Origin: Thraustochytrium sp. TN22
Taxonomy: Eukaryota; Sar; Bigyra; Thraustochytrida; Thraustochytriidae
Reading direction: 5' to 3'
Assembly (NCBI GenBank): GCA_013306675.1
Contig: JABLUY010000015.1
Coordinates: 124,001-188,000 of the forward strand
Length of the DNA: 64,000 nucleotides
Every line of letters starts with the position of its first letter. The stretch's first letter is position 1. This document shows, piece by piece, positions 40,837-53,500 of this stretch. Below the pieces are notes generated by a model that did no database searches, had not been told where the DNA came from, and was given only the letters and a program-made list of their open reading frames with translations. The position numbers and the translations under genes were made by a program.

Positions 40837-41522
40837 CATCGCTCATCCAATGATTGTGTTGCTGCCACGGTTGATTCGCCACGTCAGCCCATGTCTCCAT
40901 GCTGGCTCCAGATCTCTCTCCCTCTCTTCTCCTCTCTGCTGCAGAGAGCTTTTCCTTTTGAGAAGGCATTGACAGGCTCGCTCGGGCCTCGAATGAGCTC
41001 CTGGTAGAGAGCTCAGAGGCCTTGCGCTAGTGTTTCTAGCTAGCTGTCTCCAGCTACTGACTCTAGCTACTAAGAGCTCTAGTAGCTACTGGTTTCAAGC
41101 TCTACCAGCTCTGATGAGTATGATGAGTAGAGCAAGCAAGGCGGCGCTAGTTCCAGTACGACACGCAAGGCCCTACGCCACTGACGAAAGGGTCGCTCCC
41201 CCCTGTATGAACAGTTCCTCTGTGCGTGCGTGCCCTGCAATGCCTTGGAGAATGGCGGTGCCCGTTCCAGAGACGCGAACGAACGATTGTGTGCCAAGGG
41301 TAGTTCGCAAGCATGAAGGTTTGACGGTCATTGCACAAGTGTGCATTCGCGACAATGTATTGCGAAGGAACACCTGCTTCACGAAAAGAAAGATCTCGTT
41401 GTTCTGTCTTTCTATCTTTGTTCTTGCTCAGGCGCGACAACGTAATGCAAAGGAACACCTGCTTCACGAAAAGAAAGATCTTGTTGTTCTGTCTTTCTAT
41501 CCTTGTTCTTGCTCAGAGCTTG
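40837..41522. other. Convergent 3' intergenic region (RRM gene / giant gene)
   Basis: About 690 bp between two stops. It contains gctag/agctc-rich sequence around 41035-41110 and the 85-bp tandem duplication next to the giant gene's stop. No gene is recognised. Confidence 0.6.
41348..41516. repeat. 85-bp tandem duplication downstream of the giant gene
   Basis: 41348-41432 and 41433-41516 are head-to-tail copies differing at about six to eight positions (for example tgtattgcg / cgtaatgca and tctttg / tccttg). The second copy ends a few bases before the stop codon of the giant minus-strand gene, so on that strand the repeats would form its 3' UTR. Confidence 0.9.
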
Positions 41523-44500
41523 TTAGTTTGTGACGGGCTGAAGCGAGGCGCCCGCAGAGGTGGAGTCCTCGAAGTGGCCGGGGCCGACAGCGTTCTCGGC
41601 GTTGACGCGCACGTAGTAGCGGCGCGCAGAAGACAGGCCGGTGATCTGGTAAGAGAAAGAGTCGGTGTCGTCGGCCGCGAGCAGGTACTGGTCCTTGTGC
41701 GGCGCGTTGTTGCTGGAGACAAAGTCGGGCTGCACGTCCCACTCGATAATGTAGCGAATGATGGGCGAGCCGCCATCCGCCTCGCCGAAGCTGCCGTGGT
41801 CGCGGCCCATCCCAGTGGCGCAGACCTCGTCGGTGGCAGTGGAGAGCGGACCGCCACCGTTGCACGGCGTGCCGTGGTCCGGCACGCGTGGCGCGTTGAA
41901 AGTGACGTCGATGGTACCAGCGGAGGCGCCGGCCACGGCCTGCACATTGTAGGGCTTGCCCGGGAGCTGCGGGGTGGCCGCGCGACTGATTGGGTTCGCG
42001 CGCTGCGTCGGACCATAGCCGATCGTATTGCGCGCCTGGACCTTGACGTAGTAGTTGGTGCTGTTGGTGAGGTCGCCGATGGTAAAGGAGCGGTGCAGAG
42101 AGGCCGGTCGGTCCGAGTAGCCCTTGTGCGGGAGCTCAAAGAGCGACGAGAAGGACGAGTCGCGGTCCCAGAGTACCTTGTAGTAGCTGATATCGTCGCC
42201 GCCAGTGTTCTCCGGCGTGTCAAAGGTGACAGTCAGCTTGGAGTCCGAGGTGACCAGGAGCCGCACGTTGGTCGGCGCCGAAGGTACCTGCATGGGCTTC
42301 TCCGACGTTGGCGAAGAGCTTTCAAAGGCTCCGTAACCCTGCGAGTTGTATGCCGCCACGCGCACAAAGTACGGCGTGCCCATGGTGAGCCCGGTCAGCG
42401 ACACCGAGAACGGGGCGCCGCCCTCCAGGTAGAGGTGCTCCTTCTGCTGCTTGTTGCTTGAGTCGAAGGTGGACTCCGTGTCGTACTCGATCAGGTATTT
42501 GGTGATGGTGTCGCCGCCGTCGTCGTCAGGCGAGAACACCACGCGCAGGGAGGTGCCGCTCAGGACGCTCAGCCGCACGTCGGTCGGCGGCGCTGGCACC
42601 TTCATCGGCTTCTTGGGCGAGGGCGCGGCGGCGCCCATGCTGTAGCCCACCGAGTTGTACGCAAAGACGCGCGCGTAGTACGTGCGGCCTTGCGTCAGGC
42701 CTTCGATCGAGTGCGTTCCGGTGCACGCCGAGTACGTCGCGCCCAGAGAGATGGTGTTGATGGCCACGCTCGCTGGGTCGTCGCCGTCCGTGCCCAGATT
42801 TGCGCCGCTCGACGTGTCCCGCAAGGTCAGGCCGTTCACGGTGTCCAAGAAGGTGATGGTCCACACGTAGCCCTTGCTCCCCGTCGTCGCCGTCCGGGTC
42901 ACCGAGACGCCGCTCGTGAGTCCCAGTGTGCGCGTCATGGACTCGATGTGCGACTGCATCGAGCCGTGCTCGATCGTGTTGTCGCACACGCTCAGGCCGC
43001 CGCTGTCCAGGCAATACACCTCCGAGGCGCCTGACTCGTCCGCCGCCATGGCCGGTGCGTCAAAGCTTACACCGTGTTCCGTGCTCACTGTCACGCCGTT
43101 GTACTCGAGCTCCAGGTCAAAGTAGCCGCTGTTGACCGCCTCTGTGCCGTCGGTGGGCGCCGTTTCCACCGTAATCACCTCGAGCACCGGGAAGTTCGGA
43201 CAGCGCAACTGCAATGTGCCGGCGAAGCCCGCACTGGCCGGCGAGTTGAAGCCGGCCTCCGTGTCGAACTGTACGGCGTACTTGACGATCTCATCGCCGC
43301 CGTCGCTGCTCGGAGGGTCGAAGGAGATTTCCAGGGCCGAAGAATCACCGTCCTTGACCGCCAGCGCCACGTTCGATGGAGCGCCGGGCACCTGCAGCGG
43401 CGGCGTGTGGCTCACGATCGACGAGGCGCTGCCGTACCCGCGCTCGTTCGCGGCCAGGACGCGCACCTGGTACTCCACACCGGTCTGCAGGCCAGTGATC
43501 TCGTACTCGAGCGTCGCGCTGTCGGCGTCCACCTCTTGAAAGCTGAAGGCGTACGGCGTCTCGCCGATCGTGCACGTGTCGCATACGATCTGGGAGTCCA
43601 CCAGCGAGGGCGCGGCCGCGTTGATGTTGCTCACCGAGTTATCGCCGTCCCAGATCGTTATGCTCGCCACGTAGTTGTCGTCGTCCGTCGTTGAAAGCGA
43701 GCTCGTGTCCACCTGGAGCTTGGGAATGTCCCAGTCGCTCTGCGACCCCAGCGTATCAAACGTCACGTGCCAAATGTAGCCGAGCTCCGAGTCCGGACCG
43801 GAGCGCGAGCACGAGACCTTACCCACACTCACGAGGGACTCCAGCGCGTCCACCATGTCGCTCGCGCTCGCATCGTACGCGATAAGGGGGGACCAGTCCG
43901 AGCCGTCCAGCGACAGCCTGTAATACCCCTCCACCTCAGCGCCCGTCGCAGTCGTCTGCACCTTCTGCACCTCCTTGCGCCCGCCCGAGCGCGCCCCAGA
44001 GACTACTTCCGCCACAGAGTAGCTGAGAGTTCCGGCATTGCCCGCTAGGTCGTTCGGGTGCAGCATGAGCGGGGGCAGGTTGCCCGGGTTAAGCGCCTGG
44101 TCAAGGAACGTGATGTCCCAGCGGTAGCCCTTGTTGGCCACCGCGGCGCGCGTCACCTCGACGTGGCCCACAACGGCCCAGCTGTCCAGGTTCATGAGCG
44201 CATAGCGCATGTCGGCTGCCGAGATGTCGTGCTTGAGAGCAGCTGTGCTATGACCGTTCAGGAGCAGATAAAAGGTGCCCGTCGTAGCGCCAGCCACAGA
44301 GTTCACCAACGTCACGCGCTGCACCTCGTACACGGGCTCCAACACGAACCACTCCACGCGATAGCTCGTCACCGGGCTTCCGCCGTCGTCGAGCGGGGCT
44401 TCCCAAGTCACATTCAGGCTCGTGATGGGCGTGTCCTGCTCGACGGCGGAAGTAAGTGCCACGTCCGTGGGCGCTGCCGGCGCCTCCTTGGGCGCCATGG

Positions 44501-47500
44501 GGACCGCTGTGGTGTAGTAGTCGCCATAGCCCGTCTCGCCCACGCCGTTGTAGGCCGCCACGCGCACATAGTACGGGACGCCCTCCTCGAGCGGATCGCA
44601 GACCAGGCCAGTGAGTGCGTGAATGATGGTAGTCGCACCGATGTCGAACACCCAGCGTTTCGGTACCGAGGTGAGAAGGCGCAGGTTGTCGTTGTTGGCA
44701 ATCACCTGCTCCGTGGAGCACAGGGGCAGGTTGCCCTCGAGCGACTGGAAGGTACTACTCGTGTCCCACTCGATGCGAAGCTTGACGAGCTCCACGCCGC
44801 CATCGCGGTCTGGCGACGTCGTCACGACGCGAATCACGCTGCCCGAGACGAGCGTCACGTCCACGTCGAAGGGCGCCAGAGGCGGTTGGTCCGCCGTCAG
44901 CACAGATTCCGGCGTTGATGTCTGCCAGTTCGTGTTGTAGCCGTAGTTGGGCGCGTTCAGCTCCGGGTCCACAATCTGCCGCTCCACGCTGTTGAGTGCG
45001 GCGACCCGCACAAAGTACTCGGTGGCCACACTCAGATCCGTCACAAACGCGTGGTACGGCGGCGAGCCCTGGATCGAGCTCTCGCCCACACTCACCACCT
45101 GCGCCGTCGCAAAGTCCGACGATGTGTCGTATTCCACCTCGTAGCCAATGATGGTGTCGCCGCCGTCGCTCACGCCCGGCTCGAACTCCACCAGTAGCGC
45201 CGTGCTCGACACCGTACTCAGATACACGTTCTGCGGCGCCGACGGGAGCTCCATGGGAACCACCGTCAGCGTCGAGCTGAAGGCCGACAGCCCCATTGAG
45301 TTGCGCGCCTGGACGCGCACGTAGTACGTGGTACCGGCGTCCAGGCTCGGCGCGAAGAAGCACTTGGCGCACCCAAAACCGGCGCTCTGGTCAGAGGCGA
45401 ACGTGAACTCCTTACCGCCGCGCACGCGCACGCTTGCGGAGTCTGGCGCCAGCGCGTGCCGTGCCGCCGTGATGGGGCCCGGACCCGTCCCAGTCGTTGT
45501 GCGCTGTACGGTGACCATGTATGTGTAGCCCGCCACGCGTCGGTACGCCTGCAGACCAGACTCGCTGGAACCACCATAGGCGTCGGCCACCAGGTAGTCT
45601 GCCTCGGTTGCTAGCGGCACCGAAGTCGCGTCCAGGCCGCCAGTTCGTGCCACTGAGAAGATCTCCTCCCGCACGCGGATCACCTCGCCGCGCGACAGGC
45701 CCATGTCCTCGGTGCTGGTCAGCACCGAGGCGCCATGCGTGGTGGACACCTGGCCGGGCAGCGCGTCCCACGCTGTGTCGCGCGTCACCGCCACGGTCAT
45801 CAGACCTGGGAGCGCCTCGAGCGCGTCGCGGACTTGGTTCGCTGTCGCCTCAAAGCTCAACTGAGCGGTCTCCTCGCCGCCGTAAATCAGCGAGAAGGTC
45901 CCGGCCATCGCCTCGCCTTGCTGCGTCGTCGCCACTGCGGTCGAGAAGTCTGCCCCGACTGACGCGGTGATGGTCAGCTCCGGCACGTTGCCTTGCACTG
46001 CGCCGCCAGAGAAGACCACCTGCAATGTCATACCATGGCCCATCGAGCCGGAGTGCTGCACCATCGCCACGGTCACGCCGCCAGGAAACACGTTGGAGAG
46101 GCCCTCCAGCGCCGTCTGCACGTCCGCGGCCACACTCGCAGAGGTCGGGTCAAGGTTGCCCGTGGTGTCCGCCACGCCCGGGAAGAAGCACAGTTCGCAG
46201 TCTGAGCTCGTGTCCAGCGACAGAGTGAACGTGCCAGTGAGCGCCTCCGGGGTGATCGTCACCAGGTCGCCGCTGCCACAGCCCGCGCCACTGCACGTAA
46301 AGTCCGTGCTGCACTCTGCGGTGCCCAGGGACTCCACCTCGAGCTGAAAGAGCCCAGTCGACTCCGCAAAGACGACTTCATACGAGAAGCCATTCGTCGC
46401 ATCACCAGTCTTGGTCACCGTCACAACAGGCGGTGTGAAACCCGCGTCGTAGGCGAGGACCGCGTTAGCGATCGCAGTCGTCATGGTTGCCTCGTCCGCG
46501 TCAAAGGCGATGCAGACTGTCTTGCGACCATTGTACGAAAGCACGTACTCACCATCTGTAATCGTGTCGTCCGCAGACACCACAATGGTCTGCGTCTGGG
46601 ACTCCTTGTACAGATGCACCTCCTGGACCTCGTCGCGAGGCGTCGCGGAAACGCGCACCTCCTGCGTACGGTACAAAAGGTCCGCGCTCTCGAGCATGTA
46701 CCACTGACCGTCGCCCGAGTCAAAGCCGACAGTCGTATCCAGCTCCACGCGGTAGCCAGTCACCGGGGAGCCGCGGTCGCCCAACGAGGCCTCGAAAGTG
46801 ACCGAGGCCTCCTGACCAATTGCCTCGGCACCCTTTTGAAACTCGTCCACCAAGACGGTCTTGCCTTCGCCGCTCAGCAGGGTGGCTGACCCGGTCATGA
46901 GATTCAGGTCGCCACCGTTACTTGGGCTCGTAAAGGTCACGAGCCACGAGCGGCCGCGCTGCGTGTCCGTGTCCGATACGCTCACGTCCACGGAGAAGAT
47001 GGTGCTCAGAAGCTCGAGCTCGGTCTTCAAGGTCGCTGCGGAAGCGTCATAGGCGATCGCGCGCGTTGTCGCACCCTGGTAGCTCAGGGTGAAAGAGCCC
47101 GAGAGCCAGTTGCCCTTCTGCAGCTCGGCTACTTGGACCTGCGCTCCGGCGCCAGTCAGAGAGTTGACGGTCGTCATGGCGCCCAGGTCGCCAATGTCAG
47201 AGATGAAGGTCACCGACCAAACGTAGGCGTCTGTTGAGGCGTCCAAGGTTGCGCGCGTCACGTCCACCATATGTACGCCGCCGCCATTCAGCGCCTCGAT
47301 GGCGCTCTGCACGGTGCTCTCGTCAGCGTTGTACGCAATGTTCGAGGTCGTGGAACCGCCCAGCGTAAGCGTGAAGAAGCCGCCCAGCTCGTTGCCGTTC
47401 GAGACCGTTCGGACCGTGCAGGCGCTGCCATCAAAGTCGCCGTTCGGGGTGCACGTCATGGGTGCCAGGTTACCACCGTTGCCCTCGAACGCGACGGTCC

Positions 47501-50500
47501 ACAGGAAGCCGCCGAATTCGTCCGCAATCGACCGCTGCGTGTGAACACCGAAGACGTTCGGAAGAAGTTCGAGCTGCGTCTTGAGCTCTGCCGCGGTCAT
47601 CTGGTACGAGAGGTCGTCGCCGGCCGTGTCGATCGTCGAGACACTGCTTGCATACGTGTTTGCCGAGGGGACCCAGGCCTTGCACGCCGATCCGCTTCCG
47701 GGGCCGTTCTCCACCGTTAGAGCGCCGGCCGGCTCGGCGGGGTCCACAAAGACAATCGTGTACGTGTAAGCCGCGTCGCCCTCCACCCAGGTACGCACCA
47801 CATCGACGTCATTGATCGCACCAAGGCTCTCCAGCGCGGCCTCCACCTCGGCCTCGGAGGCGTCCTGGTTCAGACAGGCTAGCGCCGTGGCGCCGTCGTA
47901 CGCCAGCTGGAAGCCGCCCACGGACGCGGCCGACCCGTCGCCTGCCGCGTGGTACAGGCGTACCACGCGCTTCTCCTGCGCCGTCGTGTACGTGCGTGAA
48001 ATGCCGTTGACAGGGCCTGTGAAGGCCAGAGCAAGGCCGCCGTTGGTGATTGCGGAGGAGCTCGTGGTCTGGATGGTCTGCACCTCGTGCAGGTCCGTGC
48101 AGCTCGTGGTAATCGTCTGAATCTCGTCCATGTGGGTCGCGGCGAGCGTCACGCGCTGCACCTCGTCCTGATGCAGCGAGACATCCACGGAGCGAAGCTC
48201 TGGCGCCAGCGGCACGCCACGCGGGAACTCAATAGGGTCGTCCGTTGAGAAGGCCCCAAGCCCGAGATCATTGCGCAAGGCCACGCGGAAGGCGTACGGG
48301 AGGCCCGTGTCGAGCCCAGTCACCGTGTACTGGTCCGGAAGCACGCCCTTGGTCGCCTCAAACGCCAGTACCTGGGCGCTGGCTCCCGCGAGTCCGCTGA
48401 CGTCGCTCTGCAGGTCGTCCAGGTCGCCCAGGTTTGTGCCGAAGTTCACCGACCAGCGGTGACCGGAGACCTTGTATACCGTGAGGCCCGTCTTGGTCCA
48501 ACCCGTGTAGGTCGCGGCCACGCTTGAGGTAGCCGCCATGACCTCGCCCACCGCGCGCGTAACCGCGCCCAGATAAATGCGGTTCTCGGTGCCATCCGTC
48601 ACGGTCTGCACGTTTACTGTTGGAGAGTCGCCCGCCAGGGTCCCAAGACTTGCCACGAGCTGCGGCACATCTCCCATCACGGTTGAGCCGGTGAAGGTGA
48701 TGTCCCACACGCCGCCCTCTTCCGTCGGGTCGCTCGGGTCAGAGCGCGTCACCTCAACGTTGTACGCACCCACGTTCGGCAGCTCGTACAGCTGCTGCAA
48801 AAGTGAGGCTGCGCCGTGCTCCAGGCTCGGGTCGATCGCGCCGGTCGTGAAGGAGCCCTTCACTGTGCACATGCTGCAGTCCGTTGTGTCCAGGGTCAGC
48901 GTCATGCCGCTGCCCAGGTTGCCCGGGCTCGTCCTCACGTCCACGAGGTCGGTCCAATCACAGCTGTCCTCGATAATCTCCAACGGCAAGACGCCGGCGC
49001 TTACAAAGACCACCTCGTACGTAACCGTCGTGGTGGTTGACGTCAGCGTCACGGAGGTCACCGTGCCGCCGCCAGTGAGGGTTTCAATCTCGGACAGCAC
49101 GGTGGCTTCTGTGGCCTGCCAGTCGATGCAGCTTCCGGACGAAGCGCCATTGTATCGGAGCTTGTAGGTTGCAACCAGCGAGACATCCGTGGTGTCTGCG
49201 AGCTGCAGCGTCAAGCTCTGCGTACGCAAGTCGTCCGAGAGAGTCACGCGCTGCACTTCCTTGCGCAGCGGGCCGGCCAGCGTCGTGTCACCAGCCACAC
49301 TCGTTGAGGACGAGAGCAGGCCCGAAGGCGTCAGCGCCGTGCAGCCGGTCTCCGTCATCTCCAGCTGATTCTGCGCACCCGCAACGTTGGTGCCCTCAAA
49401 GTATACCGTGTACACGTAGCCTGCACTCGGCGCGCTGGCGCTGTGCAGTCGACGCGTTACGCGAATGCCATCGGTCTCTCCGAGAAGGGACAGAATCGCC
49501 GACTCCACCTCGGCCTCCTCGGCGTTGTAGTTCAGGCAGCCCGTACCGCCCGGGTTGGCCGAGTCGAAGATCTTATAGGTACCACCTGTGAGCGAGCCCG
49601 TACCCGACGCTGTTGTCACCGAGAGCACCTGCACCTCGACGCCCTCGTCAAGGACCGAGAATGCAGGGGCGACGGCGTAGATGGCGGCGTCCGTGTTGGT
49701 TTCACCCGTGAAGACGCGGTCCAAGGTTAGCGTGTTGGCGGAGAGCCCCTGCTGCGACTCCGACGCCGTGACGCTGCTGATGCCCGCTGCGCAACCCGCC
49801 GTCGCAGCGCTCAGGTCGTCCACGTCACCATCGAAACCGTCGCCCACAAAGTACACGGTCCACTGGTAGCCCGAGCCAGTCACAAAGTTGCGCGAGACGA
49901 TGACATCGTCGATACCGTCGAGAGCCTCCAGCTCACTTTCCACAAGGGCGGCGCTGGCGTCATAGCTCAGGCACGAGGTCGTGCTGTCCAGGTACTGCAG
50001 TGTGAAGCCACCGCTCGTGGGCAGGCCGGAGATAGAAACCACCTGTTCCTCGACGCCTGTGCTCAGCACCTGGTAGACGCCATTGTCGATGCGCACGTAG
50101 TCGAGCTCTGCGAGAATCGGCCTCAAATTGGCGCTCGTGACCACCGTATCGGAACCAACCGTCATCTGGCCAGTGCCAAGCGTGATGAGCTCGTCGCCCG
50201 TGATTCCAATGTCGCTGACGCCGTTCTGGCCGAGGCCGTCCGCGCCGCCAACACGGATGATGTCGCCACGGGACAGCAAGGCCCACAGGTCCGCGGTGGC
50301 ATCTAGATAGGCCGCACCATGTTCGACAGAGACCGTTCCAGGGAGGGGCTCCATCATGGCCAGGGAGCGCTGCGTGGTGACCTCACCGATGCTGTCGATG
50401 AGCTCTAGCTGCGTCTTGAGATCCGTCGCGCTGATGTCGTAGGAGAGCGCGTCCGTCATCTGCCCGTCGAACTGCAACCGGAAGTAGCCCGCGAGCGGAG

Positions 50501-53500
50501 TGCTGCCAGGCACGGTCTCGTCGACGGCCACAGCGGCGCCGTCGCCCGTGAGCCCTGCATCGTCCCAGGCGAGCGCGCTGACGTCGCCCGAGCCAGGGGG
50601 CCAGGTTTCGCCAGCAAAGACGCCCGGGTTGCGCAAAAAGTACACGCGCCACAGGTAGCCGCCCACCGCACCGTCCGAGGTCGCCACGGCGCCCCAGCCG
50701 CCTGAGGATGGCGAAGGGTAAACCTCGCGCTCGACACGGACATCCATCAGCGGGTCGATCTCGCTCAGTTTACGCTGCACCTCTGCCGGGTCCTCGTCGA
50801 AGGCGAAGACCCGGACAATGTCGGAGGTGTCCGAGAGCTCGAGCGTGAAGGTGCCGCCCATGCCGACCGAGCCGTCCTTATCGTTGGTGAGCAGGAAGGA
50901 GCGCGTGCTGCTGCCGGCCTGCGTCTCGAACATGAAGTTGGTGTCGAGGCTGACGTCGTCGACGTCTCCGGCGCCAGGCGGCGTTTGGCCCGGGTTCTCC
51001 GTGAAGCGAATGGACCAGTAGCGCGCACCGTACTTGTTGATGCGCGCCGAGGAAACCTCCACGGACTTGACCGCGGCCAGGGCTTCGAGAGCAGCATCCA
51101 CCTCTGCGGCGGAGGCATCCCAGGACAGCGGCACGGTAGCCTCTCCGCCGAGACTCATGGTGAAGGTGCCGCGCAGAATGTTGCCCTGGACAATCTGCGC
51201 GACACTCACCGAGGCGCTGCCACCCAGCAAGGAGCCCGCATAGCTGGGCACCAGCTCGGGCACGTCGCCGGCGCTGAGGCAGATGTCGCTCGGGGCGCAC
51301 ACATCAGCTAGAAAGGTGACCGACCACACATAGGCACCCGCTTGGCCTGGGCCGGCGCGATGCGCGTCGACCATGTCGCGGGATACGACCACGTCGCCGA
51401 TGTTGGTCATGGCCTCGAGAATCTCTTCAATGCTCTCGCCGGGCCGCGAGGTCAGCGCTGCCTGCGCCGCAGATGGCGGCGCGTTGTGCTCGATCGCCGC
51501 AGACGTCACGCTCTCGCGGCGATACATGAAGTCCGAGGCCGTGGTGTCCAGCGTCAGCGTGAAGCTCCCGGCGAGCGGGATGCCGCCGGCCTGAAACTCA
51601 TCGACGTCGCATAGCACGTTCTGCCCGGTCACCTGCGCCGTCAAGCTGTTTTCGCAGCCTACCAGCGAGATGTCGCCAACGTTGATGCCCCAGGCCTTGG
51701 AGTAGCCAGAGGGCCAGTTGTCATTGCCATGGTCCGTCCCGTCATGCACCGCGCCGTTCACAAAGGTGATGGACCACACGAAGCTCGAGGTTTCCGCCAT
51801 CGTCGGCGTCTGCGTGCGCGTGACTTCCACGTCACCGATGTAGGGATGCGTCTCAAGAGCAAGCTCTAGGTTTTCCTCCGTGATGTCGTACTCGAGCGGC
51901 GCGGTGTTGTCGCCGCCGTACTGCACCTTGAAGGTGCCGCGGATTTCGTTGCCGCTAATATCCGTGAGGATGCTCGCGCCAGCTCCCGTGCCGGTCAGCT
52001 CGTTGCAAGAGCCGTCCAGAGTCCACGTCAGGTCCTCGTTACATGTACCGTCCGTGCAGGTAAACGCGGCGCAGCTCGTGAAGTCAAGGCCTAGATCGTA
52101 GTCACCAAACTCAGGCGTGACAAAAGTCACCTCAAAAGACTTGCCGTAGTTCGAGGCCGAGTCTGTCACATCTCCCGAAACCTGCACAAAGAGGTCCACG
52201 GAGAAGGCCGACTTGAGGGTGGACTCCATGAGGGATTGCGAAATGTCCCAGCTCAGGCATGCGGTCGACCCGCCGTTGTACGTCACCCTGAACTCGCCGG
52301 CCTGGACCAGGGACTCTGCCGAGGTGGTCAGCGTCTGCACGCTCTGGCACGTGCTCGGGATGACCAGCTCCGCTACGTCGCCGCCGACGTCCGAGCTCAC
52401 AAAGGTGACCGTGTAGCTCGAGCCGCCCGCGGGACCGGTCGCGCTGCGGGTGACCGCCACTTCGCCGATGATACTGAGCGCCTCTAGGCTGGCCTTGAGG
52501 TCGCTCGCGTCATCCGTTGCGGCAATCCAGTCAGTCTCCTCCGTCGTGCCAGTCTTTGACGTGAAGGACAGCTTGTAGCGGCCACCGAGCACATTGCCGG
52601 CGCGGGCCTCGCTGTGCCCGGCCGTAGCGGAGTTTAGGCTGCTCTCAACCTCTGTGAGACCACCGGTGGAGTAGATCTCCAGCTGCAGTGCATTCGATGG
52701 CCGCGTCAGGTACTCGATTGTCCAAATATAGCCGCCAGTCCAACTGAGCGAGTCCGCGGCGGGTAGATACTGGTTGCGCGTTACCCCAAGCGTGCCAATG
52801 CCGGCTGCGCCGTAAGCGGTCTCTAGCTTGGACTTGAGCGAAGTCTCCTCCTCGTCCCAATCAATCGTCACCTGTGTCCCGACGGCACCGGCCCACTCGA
52901 CCTCAAAAGAACCGCCAAGGAAGTTGCCGTCCTGCGTGTTGTCGACCGTGTAGGCAATGTTGGTGCCTGAAGACGTGCCATACAGGTTGGCACCCGAGGC
53001 GTCGTCTACCTTGAGGGCCGCGCCATCGATACCAATGCAGCTGATGGGCGGCATGTCACCGGAGATCCCAAGGAAGGTGATGGCATAGCGGACGCCACCC
53101 ACGCCATCGACGAACGAGGTATCCTTGGTGACCGCAACAGGGCTGAAGATGTTCGACATGCCCTCCAGCTTTTCCTTCACAGAGGTGCCGAGGCCACCCG
53201 AGTCTCCATCGGCGTTGATTTGGATCGTGTCCGAGTCGACGACGCCCAAGCCCGAGCTTACAGAGGCGACGCTCGAGTCGTCATACCGGATCTGGTACGT
53301 GCCGGTCTGACTGATTTCGTTGCCCTCCACAGGAACCGAAGGGTTTGGCAGGGACGGGCTGTCCCCGGTCAGCGAGTTGGACGTCACCTGCAGCAAGTTG
53401 TTGGGCAGGTTGCCCGACACGCCCGTGCCGGAGAATACGATACGCCACGTCTTGCCCTCTCCCTGCGTTCCAGTGTGGCTCGTCTCGCTGACCGTGACCT

